Assembly: GCA_016719565.1 (NCBI GenBank)
Contig: JADJYU010000010.1
Location: 1-64,000 of the forward strand
From: Ignavibacteria bacterium
GTDB lineage: Bacteria > Bacteroidota > Ignavibacteria > Tepidaquicellales > Tepidaquicellaceae
Direction: 5' to 3'
DNA: 64,000 bases
In this document: piece by piece, positions 1-9,900 of the stretch
How positions within the stretch are numbered: position 1 is the first letter of the stretch
How the letters are laid out: the number at the start of each line of letters is the position of its first letter
Position numbers and translations under genes: made by a program
The notes under the pieces: generated by a model
Database searches by the model: none
Told to the model about the DNA's origin: nothing
Seen by the model: only the letters and a program-made list of their open reading frames with translations

Positions 1-755
1 TATCGACAATGTTATTCCTCGGTCTGAGTCCGATAGCTGTAAGTCTGTTCTTTAGCCAGTCAGGTGATTCCCTAATATTAACATCTTTAATCACTCTGCC
101 TGTAAATCTTTTGCAAAGATCATTATTCTCAATTTCAATTGAGATAAGCTCATCAGTCTTTTCAGCGCTTTCTTTAAGATCCGTTCCGGGAAATTTTATT
201 TTTACCATAGATAGCAATTTCTCGGGCAATACCAAAGTGGAGAAAACAGATCGCCACGGTTTGGAGTAATGCCGATATCAAATACTACATCGTTCATGCC
301 GGAGATCTCAGCAAAAGGAGTTCCGTTTTTAGCGTCGGTCTGCAATACCATAATGCCGTCATGATCGTCAGAAATGTTCAGCTCTTTTGCCGAACAGATC
401 ATTCCTTCGGAGAGCTCTCCGCGTATTTTTGATTTTTTAATTTCAAATCCTCCGTCCGGAATTACAGCGCCGATCCTTGCGACGCAGACTTTCTGACCTT
501 TTTCCCACGTTCGGAGCCGCACACAATGTTCAGGATCTCTTCACCCGGAATCTACCTTACAGACTGAAAACTATCTGCATTCGGATGCTTTCTTTTCCAG
601 AACTCTCCGATGACAAATTTATTAAATTTGACGCTTTCGTCCTGAACTGATTCTATATCAAGACCGGTTACGATCATTTTGTCAATAAGAGATTCTAAGG
701 ATTCCGTATTGAAATCGGGGATATATTCCTTTATCCAGTTTAAACTAATTTTCAT
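1..755 (-). CDS. pheT: Phenylalanyl-tRNA synthetase beta subunit, N-terminal part, frameshifted, cut by window edge
   Basis: PheT charges tRNA-Phe as part of the alpha2beta2 PheRS. The minus strand starts 'MKISLNWIKEYIPDF', the usual PheT N-terminus, and continues through 'GEF..KRKHPNAD', 'KKSKIRGELSEGMICSAKEL' and 'DIGITPNRGD', then 'LCKRFTGRVIKDV' and 'IGLRPRNNIVD' at the window edge. These pieces lie in three frames, so at least two breaks exist: several indels between about 575 and 505, and one near 250. The ATG at 755 is preferred over the one at 764 because family members begin MKIS. The 3' two thirds are outside the window. An essential gene broken this way suggests sequence error rather than true decay, but that is inference. 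Confidence 0.88.
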
Positions 756-884
756 AGTGAGCAATATACTTATTCATAAAGGGAGTTTAAATATAGTTCT
801 CCGGTATTTTGCTGATTCCGGAAATATTTTTTTTAAAATATTAATAAACTGCTTACCTTACTTAAGATTAATTAAATTTTAAAC

Positions 885-918
885 ACAAAAAAAGCCCGGA
901 TCATTAATGACCCGGCTT
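885..918 (-). terminator. Rho-independent terminator of the Lys-rich gene
   Basis: On the minus strand an imperfect inverted repeat (arms reading AGCCGGGTCAT and its near complement around ATTA) is followed by seven T residues. It overlaps the stop codon of the Lys-rich gene starting at 1409. Confidence 0.75.
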
Positions 919-919
919 C

Positions 920-1409
920 TTATTCTATATTAGATTTTTTATTCGCCGTCTTTTTCGGCTCTTTTCTGAAATTTTCTACAGGTTTATCTTCGCTTCTTTT
1001 GTATTCTCTCGATCCGTCGCTTCCTGAATCATATGTTTTCGGCGGAGTGTAAGTACCTGTATTGTATGTTCTGGAAGAATTACTGCTTCTCTTTTTCTTT
1101 TTAGAGCTGTATTTCTTTCCTTTTTCTTCCCTTAGATGCTTTCTTCTTTGAAGTCTTCTTCTTGGAAGTTTTCTTTTAGAAGATTTCTTTTTGTTTGATT
1201 TTTCTTTGTAGATTTCTTCTTTCCTGAAGAAGTTTTCTTTTTCTTGGAGCTCTTCTTCTTGGGACCTTTCTTTTATGTTTTTTCTTTTTACTTTGATTCA
1301 GATCTTCAATTTTACTCTGCGATTTTGCATTTAATTCGAGATCGTACCAATTGGTACCGAAAAAGTAAAACAAATAAAAAGATAATATGAATAATGATCT
1401 TTTTGACAT
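920..1409 (-). CDS. Small Lys-rich exported or membrane-anchored protein, frameshifted
   Basis: No family recognised. The first about 28 residues contain a hydrophobic stretch (LFILSFYLFYFF) that could be a signal or anchor. After that the product becomes extremely Lys/Arg/Ser-rich, resembling histone H1-like or AlgP-like tails. A good Shine-Dalgarno (AAGGAG) sits about 7 bases before the ATG at 1409. The start frame ends early, but another frame continues with low-complexity 'KKYSSKKKKRSS', then 'GTYTPPKTYDSGSDGS' and an acidic/basic tail to a TAA at 920, immediately before the terminator. I therefore read it as one gene of about 163 codons with at least one frameshift in the A-rich centre (about 1190-1290). 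Function unknown; cation-rich tails may bind nucleic acid or cell-wall polymers (inference). Confidence 0.55.
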
Positions 1410-1526
1410 GCTTTTCTCCTTTTTAATTTATGTCAGGTCAAAACTAATTCATTCCAAGTCTAAAGTTCAATTCATTTTTTAACTTTTTTAAATAAACTTC
1501 AATTCATATTTTTACTTTAACTATTT

Positions 1527-2603
1527 ATGACAATAAGCAATAATAAAAAGACAGTTGTAATTGCAATGAGCGGGGAGTTGATTCGTCTGTCGCCGCTGCA
1601 TTTAAAAATGAAGGTTATAATCTCATCGGAATTACAATGAAGACTGGGGATATGATGACTTTCCGGGAAAGGATTCGGCTGCTGTTCACTAGAGACTATA
1701 TACAGCGCGAGAAATGTCGCGCAGAATCTGGGTTTCAGTCATTATACTCTGGACTTTCCACAGAAATTTAATGATATCGTAATAAACAATTTCATTTCTG
1801 AATATCTTAAAGGAAATACTCCAAATCCGTGTGTGCTTTGTAACAAATCCATTAAATGGGGAGCGCTTCTGAAAAAGCTGAATCGCTCGGAGCCGACTAT
1901 CTGGCACCGGTCATTATGCAAAATAAAATTTGACAAAACCAATAACAGGTATAATGTCTCCGAAGCTGCAGATAAAAAAAGGATCAGTCATACGCTTTAT
2001 GGCGTGTCTCGCAGTATGCGCTAAGCAAGACGATCTTTCCGCTCGGGGATATACAAAATCTGAGATCAGAAAACTCGCTCATGAAATGGATCTCAAGCCG
2101 GCCGATACTCCGGATTCGCAGGAAATTTGTTTCGTACCGAATAATAATTACAGGGATCTCATAAAGCAGATCCGGCTTCCCGGTCCGAATGAAAGTATCT
2201 CAGGCGGGGATCGATCTACAATAATGAAAAGTCGGAACACATAAGGTTATCCTTGTTATGCAATCGGTCAGAGAAGAGGTCTGAACTTCGCTTTCGGAAA
2301 AAGACTGTATGTCTCAAAAATCGATGCGGAAAAAATCAGGTCCATATCGACGATGAGGAAAGTCTTTACAGTTCGGAATTTACAGTAAAGGATATAAATC
2401 TTATGACCACGGATAAACTCATTTCACCAATTAAGGCGGATGTAAAGATAAGATACAACGGCGTTGGATACAGCGCTTTACTGAACAATTATCAGATGAT
2501 GAAATACTGATGCGGTTCGACAATCCCCAGAAAGCCGTAACCCCGGGACAGTCGGCGGTGTTTATTCGGGAGGGATGTGATAGGAGGAGGAATAATAAAA
2601 TAA
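1527..2603 (+). CDS. mnmA: tRNA-specific 2-thiouridylase MnmA, multiply frameshifted
   Basis: MnmA thiolates U34 of tRNA-Lys/Glu/Gln using ATP and sulfur relayed from IscS/Tus. Family signatures appear in order but in different frames: the PP-loop (SGGVDSS once one base is restored near 1574), 'TPNPCVLCNKSIKWG' containing the first catalytic Cys, 'SQYALSKTIFPLGD', 'ADTPDSQEICFV' carrying the second catalytic Cys, and a C-terminal stretch 'KADVKIRYNG' ending 'DVIGGGII' before TAA at 2601-2603. The full span of 359 codons fits the usual 350-370. At least five single-base breaks are needed. Start ATG at 1527 gives 'MTISNNKKTVVIAMSGG'. Both catalytic cysteines are present, so the gene may be functional in the organism and broken only in this sequence. 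Confidence 0.87.
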
Positions 2604-2736
2604 ATGTCAAATGTCAAGTTTCAAATAAAAGAGCATTTTACAATTATCAATTATCAATTTACAATTTACAATTAATTATTAACTACTAACTACTAACTAT
2701 TAACTATTAACTATTAACTACTAACTATTAACTATT
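2603..2736. repeat. Heptamer minisatellite with three successive 7-nt motifs
   Basis: Directly after mnmA the sequence is built of 7-nt units: AAATGTC twice and a variant, then CAATTAT/CAATTTA about five times (2641-2675), then AACTAYT eight times in perfect register (2681-2736). No open reading frame uses it. It separates mnmA from pta. Confidence 0.85.
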
Positions 2737-2765
2737 TATTTAAGCTCTGTTAGACCGTAGCCGGC

Positions 2766-3688
2766 AAAAAAAGAAAACAATAATTTTTTTTCCGGAGTCG
2801 GGCGATGAAAGGGTTTAAAGCTGTTGAGAAAATTCTGAAAGAGAATGCTGCGAAAGTTATTTTAATTGATAACGGAAGCAGTGAACTGAAAAAATTCTCT
2901 GACCATAAAGATCTGCTGATAATTGACAGTGTATTCAGCTCTCAGTTTTTAAAGACTATCATAACATCCGGTCTGCGAAAAAGGAACATAAATTCATTCA
3001 GTCGGAAATTGAAATTAGTGATCCGCTTACATTCGGCTGTATGCTGCTAAAAAAATTACGCTGACGGACTGATCGCGGGATGTGTTTACAGTACTTCGTC
3101 GGTTTTAAGAAATGCTATTTCTGTTATCGGTACGGCGCGGAACTGCAGTTCAGTCTCCTCGTTTTTTTTTATTTACATTTCTGAAAGGCATGTACACCGT
3201 AAAAAGATCATTGCATATGCAGACTGCGGGTAATCCCTGATCCTGATGCAAATCAGCTTTCCAGACATTGCAATATCACTTCGGAAAATTTCAGAAAGCT
3301 GACGGGTATCATACCCCGAGTTGCATTTCTTTCATTTTCCACAAAAGGCAGCGCAAAGAGTGATATGCTGAGTAAAATTACTGAAGCTGTTAAATTAACA
3401 AAAAAGAGGAAGCCGAAATTGATAGACGGTGAGCTGCAGTTTGATGCTGCGTTTAATAAAGATGTAGCCGGAAGAAAGACCTGACGGTATAATAAAGGAG
3501 AAGCAAATGTTTTTATTTTTCCTGATCTGAATTCCGGAAACATAGCTTATAAAATTACTGAAAGGATTGGCGGAGCTTCTGCAACCGGTCCCGTATTACA
3601 GGGACTTTCCAAACCTGTAATGGATCTCTCAAGGGGATGCAGCGCGGAAGATATCTTTAATATGAGCTTAATTATTTCAAACATATAA
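2766..3688 (+). CDS. pta: Phosphate acetyl/butyryltransferase (PTA_PTB family), frameshifted
   Basis: The enzyme interconverts acetyl-CoA and acetyl phosphate. The N-terminus reads KKTIIF-PES-GDERV..KAVEKIL across two indels in the A/T runs at 2766-2815. Later pieces are very typical of the family: 'RVAFLSFSTKGSA', 'KLIDGELQFDAA', 'ANVFIFPDLNSGNIAYK', 'GGASATGPVLQGL' and 'PVMDLSRGCSAEDI', ending at TAA 3686-3688. At least four frame changes are needed (about 2800, 2970, 3055-3180 and 3480). The span of about 307 codons matches the single-domain form of about 330. The exact start codon cannot be set because the 5' end lies in damaged sequence. With NifJ at the other end of the window it would allow ATP formation from pyruvate through acetyl phosphate (inference; acetate kinase is not seen). 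Confidence 0.85.
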
Positions 3689-3718
3689 AATATAAAATTA
3701 ATATGAAGAAAACTTTTC

Positions 3719-4060
3719 ATGAACTGTGACGATAAAAAGAATATTAAAGAATGTACAGTCCGGGATGTAATGGAAATGAAAAAAAATAATGAAGAATTTA
3801 TTTTAGTTGATATCAGGGAAGATAATGAGTTTGAAAAGGGAAGGATCAAAGACGCTGTTCATATCGGAAAGGGAATTATCGAAAGAGATATACATCTTCA
3901 TGTCGATGAACACGGCAGAAAAATAATTTTATACTGCGGAGGCGGATACCGTTCAGCGATTGCAGCGGAGTCATTACAGAAAATGGGTTATACAAATGTC
4001 ATTTCAATGGACGGCGGATGGAAAGGATGGAATAAAGAAGAGGGTGAGATTGAATTGTAA
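3719..4060 (+). CDS. Rhodanese-like domain protein (single domain)
   Basis: Intact 113-residue cytoplasmic protein, a single rhodanese module. 'FILVDIRE..EFEKGRI..AVHIGKG' is the CH2A/B region. The active-site loop 'YCGGGYRSAIAA' carries the expected catalytic Cys (about residue 82), and 'MDGGWKGW' closes the fold. Such proteins carry persulfide sulfur or act as thiosulfate:cyanide sulfurtransferases; the substrate cannot be told. It lies 30 bp downstream of pta on the same strand. No signal peptide. It could supply sulfur for MnmA-type thiolation (inference from neighbourhood only). Confidence 0.88.
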   Translation: MNCDDKKNIKECTVRDVMEMKKNNEEFILVDIREDNEFEKGRIKDAVHIGKGIIERDIHLHVDEHGRKIILYCGGGYRSAIAAESLQKMGYTNVISMDGGWKGWNKEEGEIEL

Positions 4061-4090
4061 TTTTAACTGATCAATATTAAACTGATTTAA

Positions 4091-4824
4091 TTAAATTCTT
4101 TTATCAGTCCTGTTAAGAAAATCTGATGAGCTGATCTTTTGTTTCCGTGAGTTCCTTTGGAGTGCCGAGAAAATATCTCTACCCTTCATGCATCATCGCC
4201 ACCATATCAGCGACATCATAGACGCTGAATATGTCATACGAGTTACAACAATAGAAGTTACCTTTAATTTATCACCAAGTTCTTTTATTAGATCATCTAT
4301 CTGATCACTCATAACAGGGTCGAGACCTGTGGTCGGTTCGTCGTATAAAATATACTCGGGATCAGTAGCGAGTGATCTTGCAAGCGATACTCTTTTCTTC
4401 ATTCCGCCTGAGAGGTCAGAGGGTTTCATATTCTGAATATCCGGAAGACCTACCATCTCCAGCTTTTCAGCTACTATACCGCTACTTCCGCCTTCTTCAT
4501 TTCTGTATTTTCTGTCAGCGCAAGACCGATATTTTCTTCCACATCCATTGAATCAAAAAGCGCAACTCCCTGGAACAGAAATCCGAATCGTTTTCTTAAT
4601 TCATAAATTTCCTTCTTGCTCATCTTTGTAATATCTTTTCCTTCAATGAGCACTTCGCCTTCATCAGGCGTGAGCAGTCCGATTATATGTTTGAGTAATA
4701 CAGATTTACCGCATCCGCTCCTTCCTATGATCACAAGTGTGATCCCGTCTTCAATAGTAAGATTCACGCCCCGCAGAACTTCATTATTCCCGAAACTCTT
4801 TCTAAGATTTTTTATCTCTATCAT
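4091..4824 (-). CDS. mlaF: ABC transporter ATP-binding protein, MlaF-type, frameshifted
   Basis: The ATPase of an MlaFED/MCE-type lipid transporter at the inner membrane. Start 'MIEIKNLRKSFG' at 4824. Walker A is GRSGCGKS, the Q-loop lies in 'FGFLFQGVALFDSMDV' (typical of MlaF, with FQ-x-ALFDS), the signature is LSGGM, Walker B is 'YILYDEPTTGLDP', and the H-loop is recoverable as VVTHD after a base is restored near 4240. Frames change near 4470 and 4235; the C-terminus probably reads 'IRFLNRTDKRI' ending at 4091, or stops slightly earlier. Length about 245 codons is normal. The partner permease MlaE and the MCE protein are not next to it: nothing resembling them lies between 4825 and 5200. 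Confidence 0.82.
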
Positions 4825-5200
4825 TTTAAAATAAAATTGGAGTAAATTAACACTATTAATATATATATGAAACTTACTTATCATGAAAACTGAAGCCCGA
4901 GTTTTGCAGATATGAAAAGGTGAAATCTTTAAAAGCCTCGTATCGTTAAATTAATTTGCAGGAATATTTTAATGAAGATATTATGCATCTTTCTGAAGAT
5001 AATTTATATCCGATTGAAGGAAAATAATTATACTATAAAGAAAAATTAATTCAGTGCGAAGTCTATAAAAATTTATAACCGGGACATTTAATTTTTGAGA
5101 GAAGAAATTAAACTTTTTTAAGAAATACTCAAAACTTCCGAAAGAAGATACTTGTCTCACGGGAAAAGACATAAAACTTCTCAAAGTGAAGACACAAAAC
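4825..5200. other. Intergenic stretch, no gene supported
   Basis: AT-rich sequence upstream of the MlaF-type gene. Only short, non-homologous reading frames are present. It leads into the 21-nt repeat block. Confidence 0.5.
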
Positions 5201-5204
5201 ATCG

Positions 5205-5947
5205 GGAAAGACATTTGGCTTTAAATCAGAGATATTCGGCTTTCAAAAAAGACATGCGGTTTGAAATAAAGACATGCGGCTTTCAAAAAGAGACTTTCAG
5301 TTTTTCAATCGGAGACTTTTGGATTTCAATAAGAGTTACGCTGCTTTCAACAAGAGACATGCGGCTTTCAATCAGAGACTTTTGGCTTTCGTCAGGAGCT
5401 TTTGGTTTTCGTCAGGAGACTTTTGGCATTCAAAGAGACTTTTGGATTTCGTCAAGAGATTTTTGGTTTTCGTCAAGAGACTTTTGGCTATAAAAAAATA
5501 GACATGCGGCATCCAAAAAATAGACACGCAGCATTCAATCAGAGACTTTCAGCAGTCGTCCAGAAGACACGAAGCAGCCTGAAAATGAGTTTCCGGAAGT
5601 GACGAAACAAATAATTTCAATTGAGAAATAATTATTGTTAGTGAAGAAAACATTGTCTAAAGTTGAGAAAACGTTGCGTAAGTGGAGTAGTGAGTCTGCA
5701 AACAGTTCATAAATAGTGTACATCAGTGCCTAAACAGGCTGCGGTGGTTCCTAAACAGGTTGCGGTGGTTGAGAAGAGGTTCGCACAGTTCCGAAACAGG
5801 TTGCGGTGATTGAGAACGACACCGCTACAGTACCGAAACACTGTACTGCGGTCGATAAACACTGTGCTGCGGTCGATCAACACGGTGCAGCTGTCGGTAA
5901 ACACGGTGCAGCGGTCGGTAAACAGGTCGCTGCGGTCGATAAATGCG
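5205..5947 (+). repeat. Degenerate 21-nt tandem repeat block encoding heptads, no intact frame
   Basis: About 35 diverged units of 21 bases. The left half varies around AGAGACTTTTGGCTTTCGTCA, the middle has units starting GTGAAGAAAAC and GTTGAGAAAAC, and the right half varies around GTCGATAAACACTGTGCTGCG. In the plus frame the units read as a heptad [V/F]-x-[K/Q]-x-x-x-[A/L], for example FNKRHAA, FNQRLLA, VEKTLRK, VPKQVAV, VDKHCAA and VGKHGAA. Conserving codon positions 1, 3 and 7 while the other positions vary suggests a former coding repeat. Stop codons (for example near 5622 and 5710) and unit-length changes of 19, 20 or 22 nt destroy a continuous frame. Either a decayed heptad-repeat (coiled-coil-like) gene, an error-broken one, or a non-coding minisatellite. 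Confidence 0.75.
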
Positions 5948-6105
5948 GTGAAATTTTTACTTTAAAACTTAAAACTGCAAATATAGACTGTTTTATGATA
6001 ATTTTTAGAAAAGAAAATTCCGCAGACGATCATTGTTGCTCCCTGCGATTCCGCCGGTGCGCAAACTCTGCATAAAATTGTTGAAAACGGACACCGGCAA
6101 TATTG

Positions 6106-6306
6106 AAACGTGGCTAAAAACAAATCTGTTTTTCCTAGTGATGATTCTTTGAAAAAAATGCTTTACCTGGCATATCGGGATCTTCATAAAAAATGGACTA
6201 TGCCTATAAGAGATTGGGCATATTCTTTATCACAATTAACTTTTAGTTTGAGTAAAAAATGTGTAAATATTAAAATTAAAAAAATTCATTTTACACAAAA
6301 AATATT
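6106..6306 (+). mobile_element. 3' remnant of an IS256/Mutator-family transposase and IS end
   Basis: From about 6109 the plus frame reads 'KNKSVFPSDDSLKKMLYL' then 'DLHKKWTMPIRDWAYSLSQL', the conserved C-terminus of IS256-type transposases (usual form: ..FP.DDALLKLLYLA....KKWT.PI.DW...L.QL). The frame changes character abruptly upstream, so the N-terminal part, including the catalytic DDE residues, is absent. About 45 bases further on, 'TTTTACACAAAAAAT' (near 6290-6304) resembles the terminal inverted repeat of such elements. No matching left end was found. A dead fragment next to the repeat block. Confidence 0.7.
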
Positions 6307-6594
6307 CATCCTCCAGATAGACTTAAGGATAATTTCAGAATCGTCGATCCAGATCTCTTTACGGACACGATCCGTTCCCTGCCAGAGACAAAGTGATGTA
6401 ACAGTAATAAATAAATAGTAATATCAGAAACCACGCAATTATGAAGCGGGGTTTTTTTGTTTTGGATAGGGGGGAAAAATTTTATATATACTACTACCCA
6501 TGACGGATAAACCAAATAAGGTTTGTCGAAGGAAGAACTAAGTTAATTTACATCCAAAAATTTTAAAAATTGAAATACCAATTTTACAACCTTA
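6307..6594. other. Intergenic stretch with possible gene tail
   Basis: After the IS remnant a short plus frame reads 'RLKDNFRIVDPDLFTDTIR' to a TGA near 6393 and is followed by a terminator. It could be the 3' tail of a gene lost with the IS event, but it is too short to assign. The rest to 6594 shows nothing. Confidence 0.35.
6428..6459 (+). terminator. Rho-independent terminator
   Basis: Inverted repeat AACCACGC/GCGGGGTT (one mismatch) around AATTATGAA, followed by seven T residues on the plus strand. Confidence 0.7.
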
Positions 6595-6834
6595 TTAACC
6601 AACTACTCTGACCAGAACCCCAGCTAATTCTAATTTATCAAGAAGTATGTTATAGTTATCTAATAAATTTTGTTTGTTTGAGTATGATAATACTCTTTCT
6701 GGTTTATCCTTTAATCTAATTGACATTATGTGTTCACTGGGAGAATCAAGTGTAGGATGTATTGCTGTTATTTCATTGATATTAATCCAATGACTTTTAT
6801 TCTTATCAGTAATAAGTAGTAAATTCGGATGCAA
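6595..6834 (-). CDS. Hypothetical small protein (79 aa)
   Basis: Not recognised. Soluble, with no signal peptide or membrane segment, and a mixed alpha/beta composition (for example 'WININEITAIHPTLDSPSE'). The start is a TTG at 6834, supported by a clean Shine-Dalgarno AAGGAG about 8 bases upstream; no ATG start lies nearby in frame. It sits alone between the giant secreted protein (ending at 6909 on the same strand, 75 bp upstream) and the IS remnant, so it could be co-transcribed with the former. Confidence 0.6.
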   Translation of the reverse strand: MHPNLLLITDKNKSHWININEITAIHPTLDSPSEHIMSIRLKDKPERVLSYSNKQNLLDNYNILLDKLELAGVLVRVVG

Positions 6835-6908
6835 ATTTAATCTCCTTTTTTAATTTGTTTAAATTAATTTTTCAATTTATAATATCAGCTCTATAAAAGT
6901 TAAAAAAC

Positions 6909-9900
6909 TTATGGTCTAATAATTGAAATAAAGTTAACTCCATTATTTTCAGTAAACACTGCATCTGCAGCATCAACTATCAAATCACCATTTAGATCAG
7001 AAGGAATATAACCCGAAGCGAAATTAAAAATATCGTTATCAACAATCCCTTGATCGCTACCGTCAATAACTCCATCCTGGTTTATGTCACCACTGTAAAT
7101 ACACCACACTTTTCCTGCTTGTATTAAATTATTGCCGAATGCTTGTTCATTGGATTTAGTAAAATCATAATATACTTTGTCATGGTTCATAAAATATACA
7201 CCACCGGCTTTACTCCATGTTTCTATTGAATTAAAATGATTAACTCTTATATAATATGTCCCGGTGTGTGTGTTTCTAAATTCAAATAATCCTGAAAGGA
7301 TATCGAATCAATTTGTGATACTGATGAATCAATAATACTATATGGTGGATTAATATTTACCAAATATGCTTTAACAGTATCTTTTCTGTTTAGCATTTGT
7401 GTTGTTTCATTATACATACCTTGCGGGATCATGTTTATGTATAGGTAAGATTCTTTAATCTGAAGTGCAGTCAAAGTTCTGACTGAAGACCAGTTACCTG
7501 CACCTGCTGAATTTAACGCTCTGACTCTCCAATAATAAGCATTTGAATGTTCAACAGAAGGGACAATTATATTTGAATCAGTTATGGTGTTATCTTCGAA
7601 GAAAATACTACTGAAATTAATATCTTTTGCTAACTGAAATTCATAATACCCGGCATACTCTACAATATTCCAGTTAAATTTTAAATTCGAAGAAGATACA
7701 ATAGCAGAATCAACCGGTTCATTTAATACTGTAACTGATGGAACTAAAAGTTCTCCGTTTACACTGAAATAAATTGTATCAGAGTGACTGCCGTTAGAAA
7801 CGATTGCAAAGGTCTCACCAGATGAAATAGCTTTGAAAGACTTGTCAGTATTATTGAAAAAGACTACATCAGGATTATCAACAATTGCATTTATATCTTT
7901 TAATTTACCTTCATAAATATAATTACTAAAAATGGTTTTATATTCAGGATTAATTAATTGATTTATAATTAAATAGTAAAAATCAGTATTTATACTGAAA
8001 TCCATTACATTTGAGTTATTCTTTATAAAAACCTTTACATTATCATAAGAAAAATTCAAACTATCATTTTTAAAGTAAAAGGCGCTAACAGATAATAGAC
8101 TTGAATCAAGTTCATTTCCATTTGTTTGTATATTGAAGTTATAATTATAAGCTTTAACAGAATCAAAATATTCCTCACCTTGAAAACTTACCCGTACATA
8201 TTTTAGACCAGTTGTATCATCCACAGAGAAAGATAGATTTACATTTTCATCAACTATGCAAGTATTTCCATTCTCGGGTGAAATAATCTCAATGTGATTT
8301 GCAGTATCAATAAAATACTGATTATTCAAGATTATATCTTTAGGATGAAAAAAGCTCAAACTTGGTGGTGTAGCTTTAATAGTTTGAGTAAAAGGATCAG
8401 TGTTCGTTGGAAGATTTAAAAGTTTAATAACATAATTTAATATATTATTATCTTCATAACATTCATTAATAAATGAATGTCCTATTCCTAATGCTGTCGC
8501 ATTACCATTAAATCTGTCGTAAATACTAAACTCTTTTTCAGGCATATCTGCAAGTTGACTATTTACAGTAACTACAAAATCACTATTGGGGAGTAAAGTA
8601 TCTGAACCAAATTGTTTTTTGTAAGCTAGATTTAAAAGCTTGATTGATTTTCCTGCTTAGTTTTCCAGTTAGAAATTATATTTAGTACCGGAATAAGATC
8701 TCCCGGTAGATAAAAACTAAAAAATTTTCCAACTAAAACCGGAAAAACTAATAAATGGTATAATTTATCATGATATTTATTCAATTCCGAATCATTTAAT
8801 TTGTCCCATTCAACATCTGAAAAGTCATTTAAAATACCAGGGAACAAATCACCTGCTATAGTGAAAGAAGGTATATTAGTTTCTTTAAAAGGTTTTCCCT
8901 GTCCATAACTTTGTAAATCTGTTAAGGAAGAGGTTGGAACTAATCTGTCAGTGTTATGATCTAATGTGTAAACGCTTTTTAATAATTCATTATCTGTATT
9001 TTGAAAAAGAAATTCAATTCCCTCTCTTAACAAAATAAACTTAAGATCATTTGAGAAACTATTTAATGAATCAGAAAAGTTTACAAAATAATTAGCTAAT
9101 GGAGATCCATTATGAGGGGTGTTAAGTGTAATTAATCTATTAATATACCCTTTCTTATAATTTAACTCATTTATATAGGAAGGTAATTCTGAAGCTACCC
9201 TGGCAATACACCCTCCCATACTGTGAGATATATATGATACCTGGTTGGAGGCATATCCCTTCACTCTGGCTTGTAATAATACTGATTGAAAACTATTTTG
9301 GAAAATGTAGAAAGATTGGTTTCCATTCAGCAAATATAAAGCATTTGTACTGTATGATTTTTGGTTTCCATTTGTGGTTTGGAAACGAATTTAAATTTAT
9401 TAAAATAATAGTTTTCTTCATAAAACTATCCCAAATTCCCGGATTCGAACCGAAACCATGAACAAGCATTAATGGAGTTCTTATTATTTTTATATTGTAT
9501 GTTGCATTTTCTGAGGTAGCATCTGAATAATGAAGCTGTGACATTTGCTTTAACAATTCTTTCACTCTTTAAATAGTCACCATCATTCCTGGAAAAATCA
9601 TCGGGAGATACATACCAAAACAAATTATCACTGGGATTGTTATTTGATGCTACTGTTGATGAGGCAGTATTTGCTTCAGCATTATATAGAGAATTATCAA
9701 AATTAGCTTTCATTAATTTTCCAAGAATTCTATTTGTCATATTGTTTAAATCCTCAGACAAAGATATGCTGACATTTGAAATAGAAGGAGCAGTTAGTTT
9801 TTTGAAATCTTAATATAAATTCTACTTACTCCATCCGCGCAAACTCCAATTGGATCTACCGGATTATTTTTACTGTGAAAATCCCATTTTAAATTAAAAG

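Noticed and set aside
2603..2736. Possible CRISPR array
   Set aside because: Units are 7 nt with no spacers; a simple minisatellite.
5707..5904. Minus-strand heptad frame within the repeat block
   Set aside because: Any 21-nt repeat gives heptads on both strands; the plus frame shows better conservation at fixed codon positions. It is kept only as an alternative.
5205..5947. Possible CRISPR array or attachment site cluster
   Set aside because: The 21-nt units are contiguous, without unique spacers, and show codon-like conservation.
9430..9460. tRNA T-arm-like sequence (GGTTCGAATCC on the minus strand)
   Set aside because: It lies within the coding frame of the hydrolase oxyanion loop (HGFGSNPG) and no cloverleaf or acceptor stem can be built around it.
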